DNA from: JAUPVL01 sp964512085
GTDB lineage: Bacteria; Patescibacteriota; Saccharimonadia; CAILAD01; BJGX01
Direction of reading: 5' to 3'
DNA: 31,049 nt
Assembly: GCA_964512085.1 (NCBI GenBank)
Contig: CAZEIU010000006.1
Coordinates: forward strand, 1-31,049
Both the position numbers and the translations under genes were made by a program. Of this stretch, positions 1 to 8,777 are shown piece after piece (positions within the stretch are counted from its first letter, which is position 1; each line of letters begins with the position of its first letter). Below the pieces are notes generated by a model that was given only the letters and a program-made list of their open reading frames with translations, searched no databases and was not told the origin of the DNA.

Positions 1-182
1 GTACTAGAGAGAAAGATAAAATATATGATCTACGATTTGTTGCTATCCTAATCTGTCTTATGTCTGACGTCAACGCTGAGGCCAAAAAGTTTATACAACT
101 TTCAGCGGCCGCTGCCAAAATCTATAAAAATAGCCTAAAAAACGATAAGTTCAACTTTAAAATATTAAAAAGATTAATATAA
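1..182 (+). CDS. C-terminal end of an unrecognised protein (5' truncated)
   Basis: Frame 3 is open from the window edge to a TAA at 180-182, giving about 59 residues. The tail is predicted helical, with an Ala-rich segment (residues around QLSAAAAKIY) and a strongly basic end (KILKRLI). I do not recognise the family and give no function. It ends 4 bp before the 3' end of the convergent tRNA-Leu gene. That it is coding rests only on the open frame running off the edge and on the compact arrangement, so it is tentative. Confidence 0.5.
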   Translation, partial: TREKDKIYDLRFVAILICLMSDVNAEAKKFIQLSAAAAKIYKNSLKNDKFNFKILKRLI

Positions 183-186
183 AATA

Positions 187-273
187 TGGTGCCGCTGGTC
201 GGACTCGAACCGACATGCCGATAAAAGCACACGATTTTGAGTCGTGCGTGTCTACCAGTTCCACCACAGCGGC
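187..273 (-). tRNA. tRNA-Leu, anticodon CAA (reads UUG)
   Basis: Read on the minus strand the cloverleaf is complete. The acceptor stem GCCGCTG pairs with CAGCGGC, followed by discriminator A and a genomically encoded CCA. The D-arm is typical (GGTGGAACTGGTAGAC). The anticodon stem CACGA/TCGTG encloses loop CTCAAAA, giving anticodon CAA. There is a long class II variable arm (TGC...GCA), and the T-arm is GTCGG-TTCGAGT-CCGAC. Class II form plus a CAA anticodon identifies leucine. The length is 87 nt including CCA. Confidence 0.97.
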
Positions 274-282
274 ACATTAGCC

Positions 283-288
283 ATTATA
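283..288 (-). promoter_or_regulatory. -10 box of the tRNA-Leu promoter
   Basis: TATAAT on the minus strand ends 9 nt before the mature 5' end of the tRNA, so the 5' leader would be only a few nucleotides. I see no convincing -35. Confidence 0.5.
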
Positions 289-317
289 TAAAAGAAGTGT
301 TATGGCTAGTTTTGTAT

Positions 318-323
318 TATAAT
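318..323 (+). promoter_or_regulatory. -10 box upstream of the sortase gene
   Basis: TATAAT lies 24 nt before the ATG at 348. No clear -35 is visible at 16-18 bp. The short divergent spacer to tRNA-Leu (274-347) holds both promoters. Confidence 0.45.
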
Positions 324-347
324 AAATGAGAAGCAAAAAACCAACTT

Positions 348-1508
348 ATGAATGATAAAAACCCCATTTTTGATATACCCGAGAGCAATGAGAGCAACGA
401 CCATTCAGTTGTTCCTGGCCAGCAATTTGACCCCAAAAGTATACCTAAATTTATCAATCCGCGCGCTAATATTAATCAACAAAGTGGCACACCTCAAAAG
501 CCTGTTGTTACAAATAATGACACACCTTTAACCAAGACTTTGCAAGATGTCGAAACCAACACTAACAACTCCAAACAATCAGTTCCCACCAGCCATAATG
601 ATGATAAAAAACAGAAAGCTCAGAAAAAATTAACAAAAATACGCAAACACAAACATTTTGCAACTATTAGATTCGCGGTAATAAGTTTTGTAGTCTTTTT
701 ATTATTATTTAACTCTCAACTAATATATAGTCAGGCTTTATATCTTTTTGCTAAAAAACCTGCACCAGTCAATAATAGTACTCAACCAACTAACACAGCT
801 TCTGTTCCAGCTAACACTGCCGAAGTAGTAGGTCCAGAAAATGTTATTATTATTCCTAAAATAAATGTTAATGCACCGTTGGTGTTTATAGACACAACCA
901 ATGAAAAAGACGTGCTAAGAGCACTACAAGATGGAGTCGTGCATTACTATGGAACTGCAAACCCTGGCGATATAGGTAACGCGGTATTTTTTGGACATTC
1001 AAGCAATGACGTCTGGGAGAAAGGTAACTATAAATTTGTTTTTGTCTTGCTAGAAAAACTTGTTCCTGGTGATACCTACGAAATTCACTATCAATCACGT
1101 AAATATGCTTACCAAGTTGAGACCACTTCTGTAGTTGCTCCAACCGATTTGTCGGTGCTGAACCAAACATCTACACCTTACTCGACCTTAATAACTTGTA
1201 CGCCACCTGGAACGTCATGGAAGAGGTTTGTAGTAAAGGCCAAACAAATTTCTCCTCAACCAACAGCACCAAGCCAAACTGCAACACAGTCGCAACCAAC
1301 AGCTATTCAAAATCAAAACACTGTTTTGCCAAGCGCAGCACCCAATTTATTAGAACAGATTCAAAGCTTTTTCTCTAGCTTAATAAGTAAAATATTTGGT
1401 AATCAAACACCTAGTAGTTCTGAGTCGCAACCTGCTAATACACCAAGCTCAAACCACCTGCCTGAAGTTAGCTATAAAAAGAACCTAAAGATGCCCACTA
1501 CTTTTTAG
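348..1508 (+). CDS. Sortase family transpeptidase with long low-complexity ends
   Basis: 386 aa. The first ~100 residues are polar (N/Q/P/T/K-rich) and end in a basic patch. A single membrane segment (about 106-126) follows, and then an extracytoplasmic sortase fold (about 160-300). The catalytic set is visible: His217 in FFGHSSN, Cys284 in TLITCTPPGT and Arg293 in WKRFVV. The TLxTC signature is diagnostic of sortases, which cleave a sorting signal and join the protein to a surface acceptor or pilus. A roughly 85-residue S/T/P/Q-rich tail with no membrane anchor follows the domain. The class (C/D/E) cannot be fixed by eye, and no LPXTG-type substrate is encoded in the window. The 3' end overlaps the convergent PEGA gene by 11 bp. 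Confidence 0.9.
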   Translation: MNDKNPIFDIPESNESNDHSVVPGQQFDPKSIPKFINPRANINQQSGTPQKPVVTNNDTPLTKTLQDVETNTNNSKQSVPTSHNDDKKQKAQKKLTKIRKHKHFATIRFAVISFVVFLLLFNSQLIYSQALYLFAKKPAPVNNSTQPTNTASVPANTAEVVGPENVIIIPKINVNAPLVFIDTTNEKDVLRALQDGVVHYYGTANPGDIGNAVFFGHSSNDVWEKGNYKFVFVLLEKLVPGDTYEIHYQSRKYAYQVETTSVVAPTDLSVLNQTSTPYSTLITCTPPGTSWKRFVVKAKQISPQPTAPSQTATQSQPTAIQNQNTVLPSAAPNLLEQIQSFFSSLISKIFGNQTPSSSESQPANTPSSNHLPEVSYKKNLKMPTTF

Positions 1509-2892
1509 TAAGCCAGAGCTTAAACATATTACCATCAGTATTAAGAGGTAGTACTGCCTTATCGTTGGTGTTAATAGAAAAACCCACAACATCTGGGGTT
1601 GGAGTTAATAAGTAATTATTTTGTCCATCATAATCGACGATTCTTATTTGATTATTTTGATGTAAAACAAGATGAAAATTATCGTACCACAGCCAGTTTG
1701 TTAAGCCAGAAAGAGGAGTTTTGTAGTCGTATTCTTGATCGAACTCCAAATCTAGTGTTCTTAACTTGTTGTCTTGATTTAAAACAATAAATCTTTGATT
1801 GGGGCTCACTACAAAACTAGCTATACTATCACCAAGTTTCTTTGTGGTTTTATCTGGGCCGTATGGATTGACAATTAGTTGAGTAGCGCCATTACTATTT
1901 TGTTTTACTACTATGTTTTCGTTATATCGTGAGGAAACAAAACTCATTTCGTAGCCTTGAGCATCATAATCTAAATTTTTAATTTGTTTTTCTGATAGAC
2001 CAGACAAGTCATAGCTATACAAAGCCACCATGCTATTTTCAGCACTTGGCTTAATAATTAGTAATCGATCTTTTTCTACACTTGCATCTAAAACCTCAGA
2101 AATAAGATTTGATGAAATGCTCTTTGAGTTAATTTTTATTTTCTTTAAATTAGTCGAATCAAGCCAAAATAGCTCGTTAGTGTCACGCTGATTAAACCAA
2201 ATATTATTAAAGTCAAAGCCAAACTCTTGGGTTAGATTATCGACAGATGAACCGCTGGTATTTACGACGACCGTTTCGGTGGTGTTGTTAGCGAGCCGTT
2301 GTTTTATTACCGCTTTGCTACCATCATTACTAATAGCACCAAATTCTATCTTTATAACTTTTTTGCTTGGATCAGTAACAGCATTAGAGGGCTGATATAT
2401 TATTTTGGGCTGATTAAAGTCTGTAACATTGTAAAGCTGAAGCGAATCTTTGCTGACTGCCAATGTCTTGCTGTGATCTAGAGATTGATAGACACTAGAA
2501 TATGGTTTGTCTTGAGTTGCAGGGTTCTGACTTAATATATTAGGAATTAGTATGCTGTAATCTAAAAAGGTCACTTGTCTAGGATAAACTTTTTGTCGGG
2601 CTTGCCATTCACGATATTCAGGTTTTTGAAGACCGACAGTTATTTCGCCTTCAGGAGCATTAGTGTACCGAAAAGGAGTTTTTTTGGTGGTAAGTTTACT
2701 ATTAATAAGAACGTTTGCGCCTGCTGGAGAAGAATCAATCAAAACTAGCCCATTGGCCTTGATAGTCTTAGTTTTAGAATCAAAACTGTAGCCTTGAGCA
2801 AAGGCCACCAGTAATAAGGTGCCTACTAATATAAAAAGTATTGCAGTAGTTGATATAACCCATTGACGAGCGGCAGGAGGTAATTTTCTCAT
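1498..2892 (-). CDS. Membrane-anchored PEGA-domain protein with predicted beta-propeller
   Basis: 464 aa. The N-terminus is basic (MRKLPPAARQ) with one hydrophobic segment at about 13-33, so the rest is probably extracytoplasmic. Residues about 47-115 match a PEGA domain: LIDSSPAGANVLINSK, then TPFRYTNAPEGEITV and KPEYREWQ. PEGA domains are surface modules common in Gram-positive and CPR envelopes. The remainder consists of repeated beta-strand blocks (TLAVSKDSLQLY, FIVLNQDNKLRTLDL, FHLVLHQNNQIRIVDY) that look like WD40/TolB-type blades. No catalytic motif is seen. Its neighbour is the convergent sortase, and mreB is divergent, so an envelope role is likely. The exact function is unknown. Confidence 0.75.
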   Translation of the reverse strand: MRKLPPAARQWVISTTAILFILVGTLLLVAFAQGYSFDSKTKTIKANGLVLIDSSPAGANVLINSKLTTKKTPFRYTNAPEGEITVGLQKPEYREWQARQKVYPRQVTFLDYSILIPNILSQNPATQDKPYSSVYQSLDHSKTLAVSKDSLQLYNVTDFNQPKIIYQPSNAVTDPSKKVIKIEFGAISNDGSKAVIKQRLANNTTETVVVNTSGSSVDNLTQEFGFDFNNIWFNQRDTNELFWLDSTNLKKIKINSKSISSNLISEVLDASVEKDRLLIIKPSAENSMVALYSYDLSGLSEKQIKNLDYDAQGYEMSFVSSRYNENIVVKQNSNGATQLIVNPYGPDKTTKKLGDSIASFVVSPNQRFIVLNQDNKLRTLDLEFDQEYDYKTPLSGLTNWLWYDNFHLVLHQNNQIRIVDYDGQNNYLLTPTPDVVGFSINTNDKAVLPLNTDGNMFKLWLTKK

Positions 2893-2910
2893 AATGTTAT
2901 CTAATATGTA

Positions 2911-2939
2911 ATTATACGCCTATTTTAGTTTACTGTTAA
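2911..2939 (-). promoter_or_regulatory. Promoter of the PEGA gene (TTAACA-17-TATAAT)
   Basis: On the minus strand, -35 TTAACA (2934-2939) and a perfect -10 TATAAT (2911-2916) are separated by 17 bp. The ATG at 2892 lies 18 nt beyond the -10. Confidence 0.65.
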
Positions 2940-2964
2940 GTATCTGGTGTTAGGGCCAGTGATT

Positions 2965-2973
2965 TGTTAAAAT
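2965..2973 (+). promoter_or_regulatory. Extended -10 promoter of mreB, leaderless spacing
   Basis: TGTTAAAAT is an extended -10 (TGn-TAAAAT, -10 at 2968-2973). Exactly 6 nt separate it from the mreB ATG at 2980, so transcription would begin at or next to the start codon. There is no room for a Shine-Dalgarno sequence. The same 6-nt gap is seen at gltX and aspS. Confidence 0.6.
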
Positions 2974-2979
2974 ATCTTT

Positions 2980-3987
2980 ATGCTTTCTAAAAGAATCGCC
3001 ATAGACTTAGGCACCGCAAACACTCGTGTATATTTACCCAAAAAAGGAATAGTCGCAAATGAACCGTCAGTAGTTGCCGTAAGCGTTGACGACAATCGTA
3101 TCGTTGCTATTGGTAGCGAGGCCAAAGAGATGCTCGGACGGACTCCTGATATTATTACTGCCTCCAGACCTTATAAGAACGGGGTGATTGCCGATTATCG
3201 CATTACCCAGGCTTTATTAAAATACTTAATAAATAAAGTTGCCGGCAAGATAAGACTTAGAAGACCAGAACTAATGATCAGCGTACCAACCGGAATAACT
3301 TCTACCGAAAGGAGAGCGGTAATTGATGCTGCCATGAGTGCGGGAGCCAAAAGAGTATATATCGTAAGATCTCCGGTTGCCGCAGCTATTGGGGCTAATG
3401 TGCCTATTGCCGCGCCAGCAGGAAACTTAATTGTAGATATTGGCGAAGGTACTACAGAAGTTGCCATCATAAGCTTAGGTGGAATAGTTGCTCAACATAG
3501 CGTTCGTATTGCTGGTGGAAAAATTGACAATGCAATCTCAGATTTTATTAGAAAAAAGTACGGCCTAGTTATCGGTAGTCAAACTGCTGAAGACATAAAA
3601 AAAGAAATTGGTTCGGCTATGCCACTCGATAAACCTCTAAAAATGCAAATTCGAGGGCGCGACGTGGTAGCAGGACTACCCAAAACTATCGAATTAAACT
3701 CTACAGACGTTACAGAAGCTATAAGCGAGAGACTCGATGACATTATTCTGGCAGTTAAGGCAGTTTTAGAACAGACGCCACCAGAACTATCATCTGACAT
3801 TATTGATAGAGGTATGATTATGACCGGTGGCGGAAGTTTGCTTAGAAACATAGATAAATTAATGACCAAAGTTACCGGTGTGCCGAGTTATGTTGCCGAG
3901 GAGCCTATGCTTTGTGTTATTAAAGGTACCGGCGTGGCTCTTGAAAACCTCGACGATTACATGCGTTCAGTAATATCCAATCGGTGA
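2980..3987 (+). CDS. mreB: Rod-shape-determining actin homologue MreB
   Basis: 335 aa, the usual MreB length. The actin-fold phosphate-1 loop is IDLGTANTRVYLP near the N-terminus. EPSVVAV follows, then RPYKNGVIADY, the phosphate-2 block NLIVDIGEGTTEVAIISLGG and the adenosine motif MTGGGSLLRNID. MreB forms ATP-dependent filaments under the membrane that organise wall synthesis. The start is set by an extended -10 placed 6 nt upstream. The downstream gene begins 3 nt after the stop, so mreB heads an operon with surface-polysaccharide genes. mreC/mreD are not in the window. Confidence 0.95.
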   Translation: MLSKRIAIDLGTANTRVYLPKKGIVANEPSVVAVSVDDNRIVAIGSEAKEMLGRTPDIITASRPYKNGVIADYRITQALLKYLINKVAGKIRLRRPELMISVPTGITSTERRAVIDAAMSAGAKRVYIVRSPVAAAIGANVPIAAPAGNLIVDIGEGTTEVAIISLGGIVAQHSVRIAGGKIDNAISDFIRKKYGLVIGSQTAEDIKKEIGSAMPLDKPLKMQIRGRDVVAGLPKTIELNSTDVTEAISERLDDIILAVKAVLEQTPPELSSDIIDRGMIMTGGGSLLRNIDKLMTKVTGVPSYVAEEPMLCVIKGTGVALENLDDYMRSVISNR

Positions 3988-3990
3988 TGT

Positions 3991-5286
3991 ATGAATCATA
4001 CTAGCTTGCATAAACAATCATTTTTAAGAGCTAGCGCTGCTTTATTTGCGATAGTACTTATAGCTATGCCGTTTCATGCCGCTATAGTAACGATTGCGGG
4101 TAATTTCTTTGCCTACAAACCATATTTACAGCTTTGGAAAGAATTTGTAATCGCAATAATTGCAATACTATGTTTGGTTGCTTATATTAAAGATCGTTCA
4201 ATTATTAAACTCGACATAACAAACGTATTAGTAGGGTTATTAATAGTTTTTTCGGTTTTAATCAGTCTAGTCGCCGGAACAGATAAAATTAGTTTAGCTG
4301 CTGGTATTAAAACAAATATAGTAGTGTTGGCATTATTTTTGGCTACACAAATGTTCTCTCAATATTTTCACTTTCATTTCATTAAGTGGGCAATATTAAT
4401 ACCAGCATCTATTGTGGCTATATTAGGAATCTTACAGCCCATACTTTTTAAGCCAGAATTGCTCAACAAAATTGGCTATGGCGCTAATTCGATTATTTCT
4501 GGCCAATTTGTAGAGACTACCAATAATACAATGCAGAGAGTTTTTTCTACACTAGGTGGACCAAACCAATTAGGTGCATACTTAATTATTCCGCTAATAA
4601 TGTGCCTGAGCTTGGCTCTTAAGAAAAGACAGTGGCAATGGTGGTTGGGGGTAATATTTTTTATGATTCCGTTGTTTATGACCTATTCGAGAAGTGCTTG
4701 GCTAGGAGCAATCGTCGCTACAATTGTTACGATATGTCTAACGTTGCCAAAAAAAATACAGATAGCAGTAGTGATGGTAATTATGTTGCTTATAGGAGGC
4801 GGATTAATTTTTGTCAGTACAGGAAGTTTTTGTAAGTCTCGTTTTCAGCCTATTACGGTAAAAGTATTGCATGGCGATTGTAATAACGGAGTCTTAGGCG
4901 GATCTGATTCTATAAGGGTAAAATCTATAAAAGATGGAATTAAGACTTCTATTGAGTACCCAATTGGTAAAGGCTTGGGAACCGCAGGACCCGCTAGTTA
5001 CTATTCGAAAAATCCAATCATCACAGAAAATTGGTATCTACAGATAGCTATCGAAGTAGGGATAATTGGCTTAATAGGCTATTTATTATTTTTTGTTTTG
5101 ATACTAGCCAGACTGTATACACAAACCAATGCTCACTCATTCAATGCAGTATTTTCATTAATGTTGTTCGGATCCTTAATAGGAGTACTTGTGACTGGAC
5201 TTTTTTTGCATAGCCTTGCCGATAGCACACTTTCTATTATCTTGTTTGGGCTGCTTGGCCTACAGAAAGGCGGTGTTAAGACATGA
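3991..5286 (+). CDS. O-antigen ligase / polysaccharide polymerase-like membrane protein (Wzy/WaaL family)
   Basis: 431 aa with about 11-12 hydrophobic segments. The most conserved block, FMTYSRSAWLGAI (about 228-240), is typical of the Wzy_C/O-antigen ligase family. It is followed by a larger hydrophilic loop (CKSRFQPITVKVLHGDC... to ENWYLQIAIEVG) containing the usual GLGTAGPASYYS...ENWYLQ pattern of these enzymes. Members polymerise or ligate undecaprenyl-linked glycans at the outer face of the membrane. The gene starts 3 nt after mreB and overlaps the next gene by 4 bp (ATGA), implying translational coupling. Ligase versus polymerase cannot be decided from sequence alone. Confidence 0.85.
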   Translation: MNHTSLHKQSFLRASAALFAIVLIAMPFHAAIVTIAGNFFAYKPYLQLWKEFVIAIIAILCLVAYIKDRSIIKLDITNVLVGLLIVFSVLISLVAGTDKISLAAGIKTNIVVLALFLATQMFSQYFHFHFIKWAILIPASIVAILGILQPILFKPELLNKIGYGANSIISGQFVETTNNTMQRVFSTLGGPNQLGAYLIIPLIMCLSLALKKRQWQWWLGVIFFMIPLFMTYSRSAWLGAIVATIVTICLTLPKKIQIAVVMVIMLLIGGGLIFVSTGSFCKSRFQPITVKVLHGDCNNGVLGGSDSIRVKSIKDGIKTSIEYPIGKGLGTAGPASYYSKNPIITENWYLQIAIEVGIIGLIGYLLFFVLILARLYTQTNAHSFNAVFSLMLFGSLIGVLVTGLFLHSLADSTLSIILFGLLGLQKGGVKT

Positions 5287-6416
5287 AAATAGCAATTGCT
5301 TACGACTGGCTTAATCAAAAAAGTGGCGGTGGAGAAGATACGCTCTTTGAGATACTATCCATTTACCCAGATGCGGACTTGTTTTGTCTAATTTATAATA
5401 AAGCAAAATTTGCTAGTAAGATTGGCGAAAGACAAGTGGTAACCAGTCGACTTCAACATTTTCCGAGTTTTATGAAGAAGCGACCATACTTGCTATTGCC
5501 GTTTATTAAAAAATCTGTAGATAAATTAAACTTTGAAGGTTATGACTTGGTTATATCTGTATCGAGTGCATGGGTAAAAAATATAAAAACACCAGAACAC
5601 ACTGTGCATATATGTTATTGCTTCAGCCCAGCAAGAATGATTTGGGATAGTTGGCCCCAATATCTTACTACACAAAAACTCGGTCCGTTTAAGGTTGGCC
5701 CTATATCAAAGTTTTTTATTACCAAATCCGTCTCTAAAATTCGTTTATGGGACTATTACAGCACAAAGGGGGTAGATAATTTTATCGCAATTAGTAAATA
5801 CATACAGATGCGCATCAAAAAGTATTACCATAGAGATAGTGATATAGTTTATCCTCCTGTAGATCTATCATGGTTTAAAAACACGAGTATAACTAATAAG
5901 AAAGACGATTACTTTATAATTGTGTCGGTTCTATCAAGATATAAAAATATTGAGTTAGCTATTAAAGTTTTTAATAAAAACAAGCGTAAGTTGGTTATTG
6001 TAGGCGATGGGCCAGACAGATCAAGGCTTCAATCTTTAACTAGCTCGGATGCTAATATAACTTTCTTGGGCAGAGTAAGCAATAAGAATAAGGCCGAACT
6101 GCTTAGTAAAGCAAAGGCATTTGTATTTTGTTCGGTCGAAGATTTTGGTATTGCTCCAATTGAAGCATTGGCTGCCGGTACACCGGTTATTGGGCCTGAC
6201 AAGGGAGGACTTAAAGAAACCATCGCACAAAATAAGACGGGAATACTATACAAAGAGTTGTTAACCAAAGACTTAGAAAGCGCAATAAAAAGATTCGATA
6301 AAATCTCTTTCTCAAAACAAGACCTAATAAAGGCTTCAAAAAAATATTCAAACGAAAATTTTAAAAGATGTTTTGCAAAAGCTATTACTAAACTACTAGA
6401 GGAAAAGAATGAGTAA
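5283..6416 (+). CDS. GT4-family (GT-B fold) glycosyltransferase
   Basis: 377 aa. The N-terminal half carries MKIAIAYDWLNQKSGGGED (acceptor domain) and CYCFSPARMIWDSWPQYL, seen in mannosyl/rhamnosyltransferase-like GT4 proteins. The C-terminal nucleotide-sugar domain has VSVLSRYKNIELAI, LVIVGDGPDR, FLGRVSNKNKAELLSKAKAFVFCS and the E-x7-E element in EDFGIAPIEALAAGTPVIG. It should add a sugar from an activated donor to a lipid-linked glycan on the cytoplasmic side. Donor and acceptor are unknown. It overlaps the upstream gene by 4 bp and the downstream gene by 8 bp. Confidence 0.9.
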   Translation: MKIAIAYDWLNQKSGGGEDTLFEILSIYPDADLFCLIYNKAKFASKIGERQVVTSRLQHFPSFMKKRPYLLLPFIKKSVDKLNFEGYDLVISVSSAWVKNIKTPEHTVHICYCFSPARMIWDSWPQYLTTQKLGPFKVGPISKFFITKSVSKIRLWDYYSTKGVDNFIAISKYIQMRIKKYYHRDSDIVYPPVDLSWFKNTSITNKKDDYFIIVSVLSRYKNIELAIKVFNKNKRKLVIVGDGPDRSRLQSLTSSDANITFLGRVSNKNKAELLSKAKAFVFCSVEDFGIAPIEALAAGTPVIGPDKGGLKETIAQNKTGILYKELLTKDLESAIKRFDKISFSKQDLIKASKKYSNENFKRCFAKAITKLLEEKNE

Positions 6417-7224
6417 AAAGATTGACATATTGGGAGTAAACTTCGACAGTCTTACTATAGATGAGGCTAACAACAAAATAATCGGCCTAATAAAGTCTAA
6501 TGCAAAGAGCGCCTATGTAGTGAAGCCGTATTCTGAATTTTTAGTAAGAGCCGCGAATAATCAACAGATTTCCAAACAACTCAATGACGCCTACTTAGTG
6601 CTGGCCGATGGAGTTTCGGTGCAATGGGCGGCGAGCTATTTATATGGCGAACCGAAAAGAAAACTTTTTAAGCTCATAAGAAGTCTTGTATTTTGGCTAC
6701 AAAATATGAAATGGAGATCGCAAATTTTGCCAGAAAAAATGGCCGGATTAAACCAAACTTTGAAACTGCTAGATTTGGCAGACAAAAATAACCTGACAGT
6801 TGGTATTATTGGCGGCGAACAATCTCCAGATGACATAAAAAATAATATATTGAGCAAATACCCTAATCTAACAAACTTACATTGTTGGAGTGGATATTAT
6901 AAGCCCAATCAAGAAGATAAAATTATCTCCCAGATGAAAGAAGCACAGCTAGATTTATTATTTGTAGCAATGGGGTTCCCTAAGCAAGAAGATTTTATTG
7001 CGAGAAACTTATCAAAAAACATTGCTAAGGTTGCGATAGGTGAAGGAGGAAGCTTTAATTACGACCAAATAGGCGGGAGTATCAAAAGAGCACCAAAGAA
7101 TGTTCAAAATTTAGGCCTTGAATGGTTGTGGCGATTAATGATTCAGCCCAAAAGAATTATTAGACAGCTGTCGATAATAAAATACATTTATTTGGTTTAT
7201 AGGCAGTCAAAAACACTGAGATAA
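6409..7224 (+). CDS. WecG/TagA/CpsF family (GT26) glycosyltransferase
   Basis: 271 aa, full length for the family. Diagnostic blocks are LADGVSVQWAASYLYG, IGIIGGEQ-like TVGIIGGEQSPDD, LLFVAMGFPKQEDFIARN and AIGEGGSFNYDQIGGSIKRAP, then NLGLEWLWRLMIQPKRIIRQ. Family members transfer ManNAc or ManNAcA to lipid-linked GlcNAc in enterobacterial common antigen or teichoic-acid linkage units. The substrate here is inferred only. GAGG about 8 nt before the ATG supports the start, which lies inside the preceding gene. It is the last gene of the mreB-led operon, and no terminator hairpin follows. Confidence 0.92.
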   Translation: MSKKIDILGVNFDSLTIDEANNKIIGLIKSNAKSAYVVKPYSEFLVRAANNQQISKQLNDAYLVLADGVSVQWAASYLYGEPKRKLFKLIRSLVFWLQNMKWRSQILPEKMAGLNQTLKLLDLADKNNLTVGIIGGEQSPDDIKNNILSKYPNLTNLHCWSGYYKPNQEDKIISQMKEAQLDLLFVAMGFPKQEDFIARNLSKNIAKVAIGEGGSFNYDQIGGSIKRAPKNVQNLGLEWLWRLMIQPKRIIRQLSIIKYIYLVYRQSKTLR

Positions 7225-7228
7225 AACA

Positions 7229-7257
7229 TTTACGCTTAAGGTTAAATATACTATAAT
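7229..7257 (+). promoter_or_regulatory. Promoter of the zinc-ribbon gene (TTTACG-17-TATAAT)
   Basis: -35-like TTTACG (7229-7234) and a perfect -10 TATAAT (7252-7257) are 17 bp apart. The ATG at 7278 is 20 nt beyond the -10. No Shine-Dalgarno sequence is visible. Confidence 0.6.
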
Positions 7258-7277
7258 TGTAAGCACAAGAATATTAT

Positions 7278-8777
7278 ATGCAGTGCGACAATTGTAACTC
7301 CACCAATCAAATTAATATAGCCGGCAAAGACTTCTGTGCCAATTGTGGAACGCTTCAGGGCAATCCACAGCAAATTGCTGCATTGCAAACACTGTCCTCA
7401 ACTCAAAACACTGCACAAATTGCGACAAACCAATCTGCAGTTCCTAGCTCAACACCCAATCTAACGAATCCAAGTAATAGTAGTAACGCCATAATTACCT
7501 CGCCATCTTCGGCTGCAATCAACCCAAAAAATAACGTAGTTTCTTATAACAACTATCAGAATAATCAACCAGAAATATCAGCTCAAAATCCAACCAATAG
7601 TCTAGCCGTAAACAACCAAGCCACCTCACTAAATACTCATCAGTCAACCGGCGTTAACTCAAACTTACCTTCGCAAGCCTACCAATCACAACCTACTTCT
7701 AAGTCGGTGCAAAATAATGTTAATAAACCTAACGACTTGTCTATATCGCAGCCTGTTGTTGCATCGAATTCGGTAAGTACGGCTATTAATACAGTAGCTA
7801 GCACCAACGATAGTCTTGAAGCTACCAATACAGCAGCTTTAAGCCGCGACAACAATCTGCAAACCTATCATCAAACCAATCCTTCGCAAATTAATGCAAA
7901 TCAATCCACGATCGATGGCATTAATAATCGCAGAAACAACAATGAGTTAAAATCATTAGATATTAAAGATAATAGTGTATTCTCAGATGAACAACTTGAT
8001 GAGCTTGCCTCACAAGATAACCATTTAGACTACTCCGTAAAAAATCCCTTTAATTCAATAAAAACAGATACTCCCAAAAAGCCAATAAACGACATATCTT
8101 TGCCAACTACAGCACAAAGTAGTTCATTCGATAATAATTTAAAACGAGATTCTAGCTTAGATAATAACGATGCCGAGAATCCACCAGTTGTTTTGCCGAA
8201 ATCCAGAACCATGCCAAATCCGGTGCAATTGCAAGCAACAAACAACACTCAAGATCAAATGATTACTTCTATTGATGTTCCTAGTAAAGCTCAAAAAAAG
8301 ACCAAACGAAAAGCAATAGGCGGTAAAGTTGCAAGTGTCGGACTAAGTTTGGCCGGAATAGCTCTTTTGGGTGTTTATGTGTGGCAAATTAACTATCCAA
8401 ACCTTGCCTTAAAAGTCGCCGGATCAAAAGCCGGCATTAGTGTCTCAATGCCCACCAATCTTCCTAATGGTTGGAAGATATCCGGAAATGTACAAACCTC
8501 TCCTGGAGCAATTGGTTACAAATTAACTTCTGCGGATGGTAAACGCGCAGTGGCCATAAATCAAGTTAAAACCGACTGGGACTCTCAAGCTATGGCCGAG
8601 AATTATCTCAATTCTAAAACCGATACTTATACCGCTCTTCAGGCTCAAGGCCTAACTATTTATTTATATAAGGGTAATCAAGCAAGCTGGATTAATCATG
8701 GCACCTGGTATCGTATTGAAGGAACAAACCATGGTCTTACACAAGATCAAATAGTAAAAATGGCTACCAGCTTATGA
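7278..8777 (+). CDS. Zinc-ribbon, low-complexity, single-pass membrane protein (unknown function)
   Basis: 499 aa. It begins with a zinc-ribbon: Cys3, Cys6, Cys20 and Cys23 (two CxxC knuckles, QCDNCNS and FCANCGT). About 310 residues of N/Q/S/T-rich, probably disordered sequence follow, then a basic stop-transfer-like patch (KAQKKTKRKAIGG) and one membrane helix (about 349-368). A globular C-terminal domain of about 130 residues contains NLPNGWKISG, GYKLTSADGKRAVAINQ and WINHGTWYRIEG. The layout predicts a cytoplasmic zinc-ribbon and an outside C-terminal domain. The architecture recurs in CPR genomes, but I know of no assigned function. It overlaps the next gene by 4 bp. Confidence 0.75.
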   Translation: MQCDNCNSTNQINIAGKDFCANCGTLQGNPQQIAALQTLSSTQNTAQIATNQSAVPSSTPNLTNPSNSSNAIITSPSSAAINPKNNVVSYNNYQNNQPEISAQNPTNSLAVNNQATSLNTHQSTGVNSNLPSQAYQSQPTSKSVQNNVNKPNDLSISQPVVASNSVSTAINTVASTNDSLEATNTAALSRDNNLQTYHQTNPSQINANQSTIDGINNRRNNNELKSLDIKDNSVFSDEQLDELASQDNHLDYSVKNPFNSIKTDTPKKPINDISLPTTAQSSSFDNNLKRDSSLDNNDAENPPVVLPKSRTMPNPVQLQATNNTQDQMITSIDVPSKAQKKTKRKAIGGKVASVGLSLAGIALLGVYVWQINYPNLALKVAGSKAGISVSMPTNLPNGWKISGNVQTSPGAIGYKLTSADGKRAVAINQVKTDWDSQAMAENYLNSKTDTYTALQAQGLTIYLYKGNQASWINHGTWYRIEGTNHGLTQDQIVKMATSL

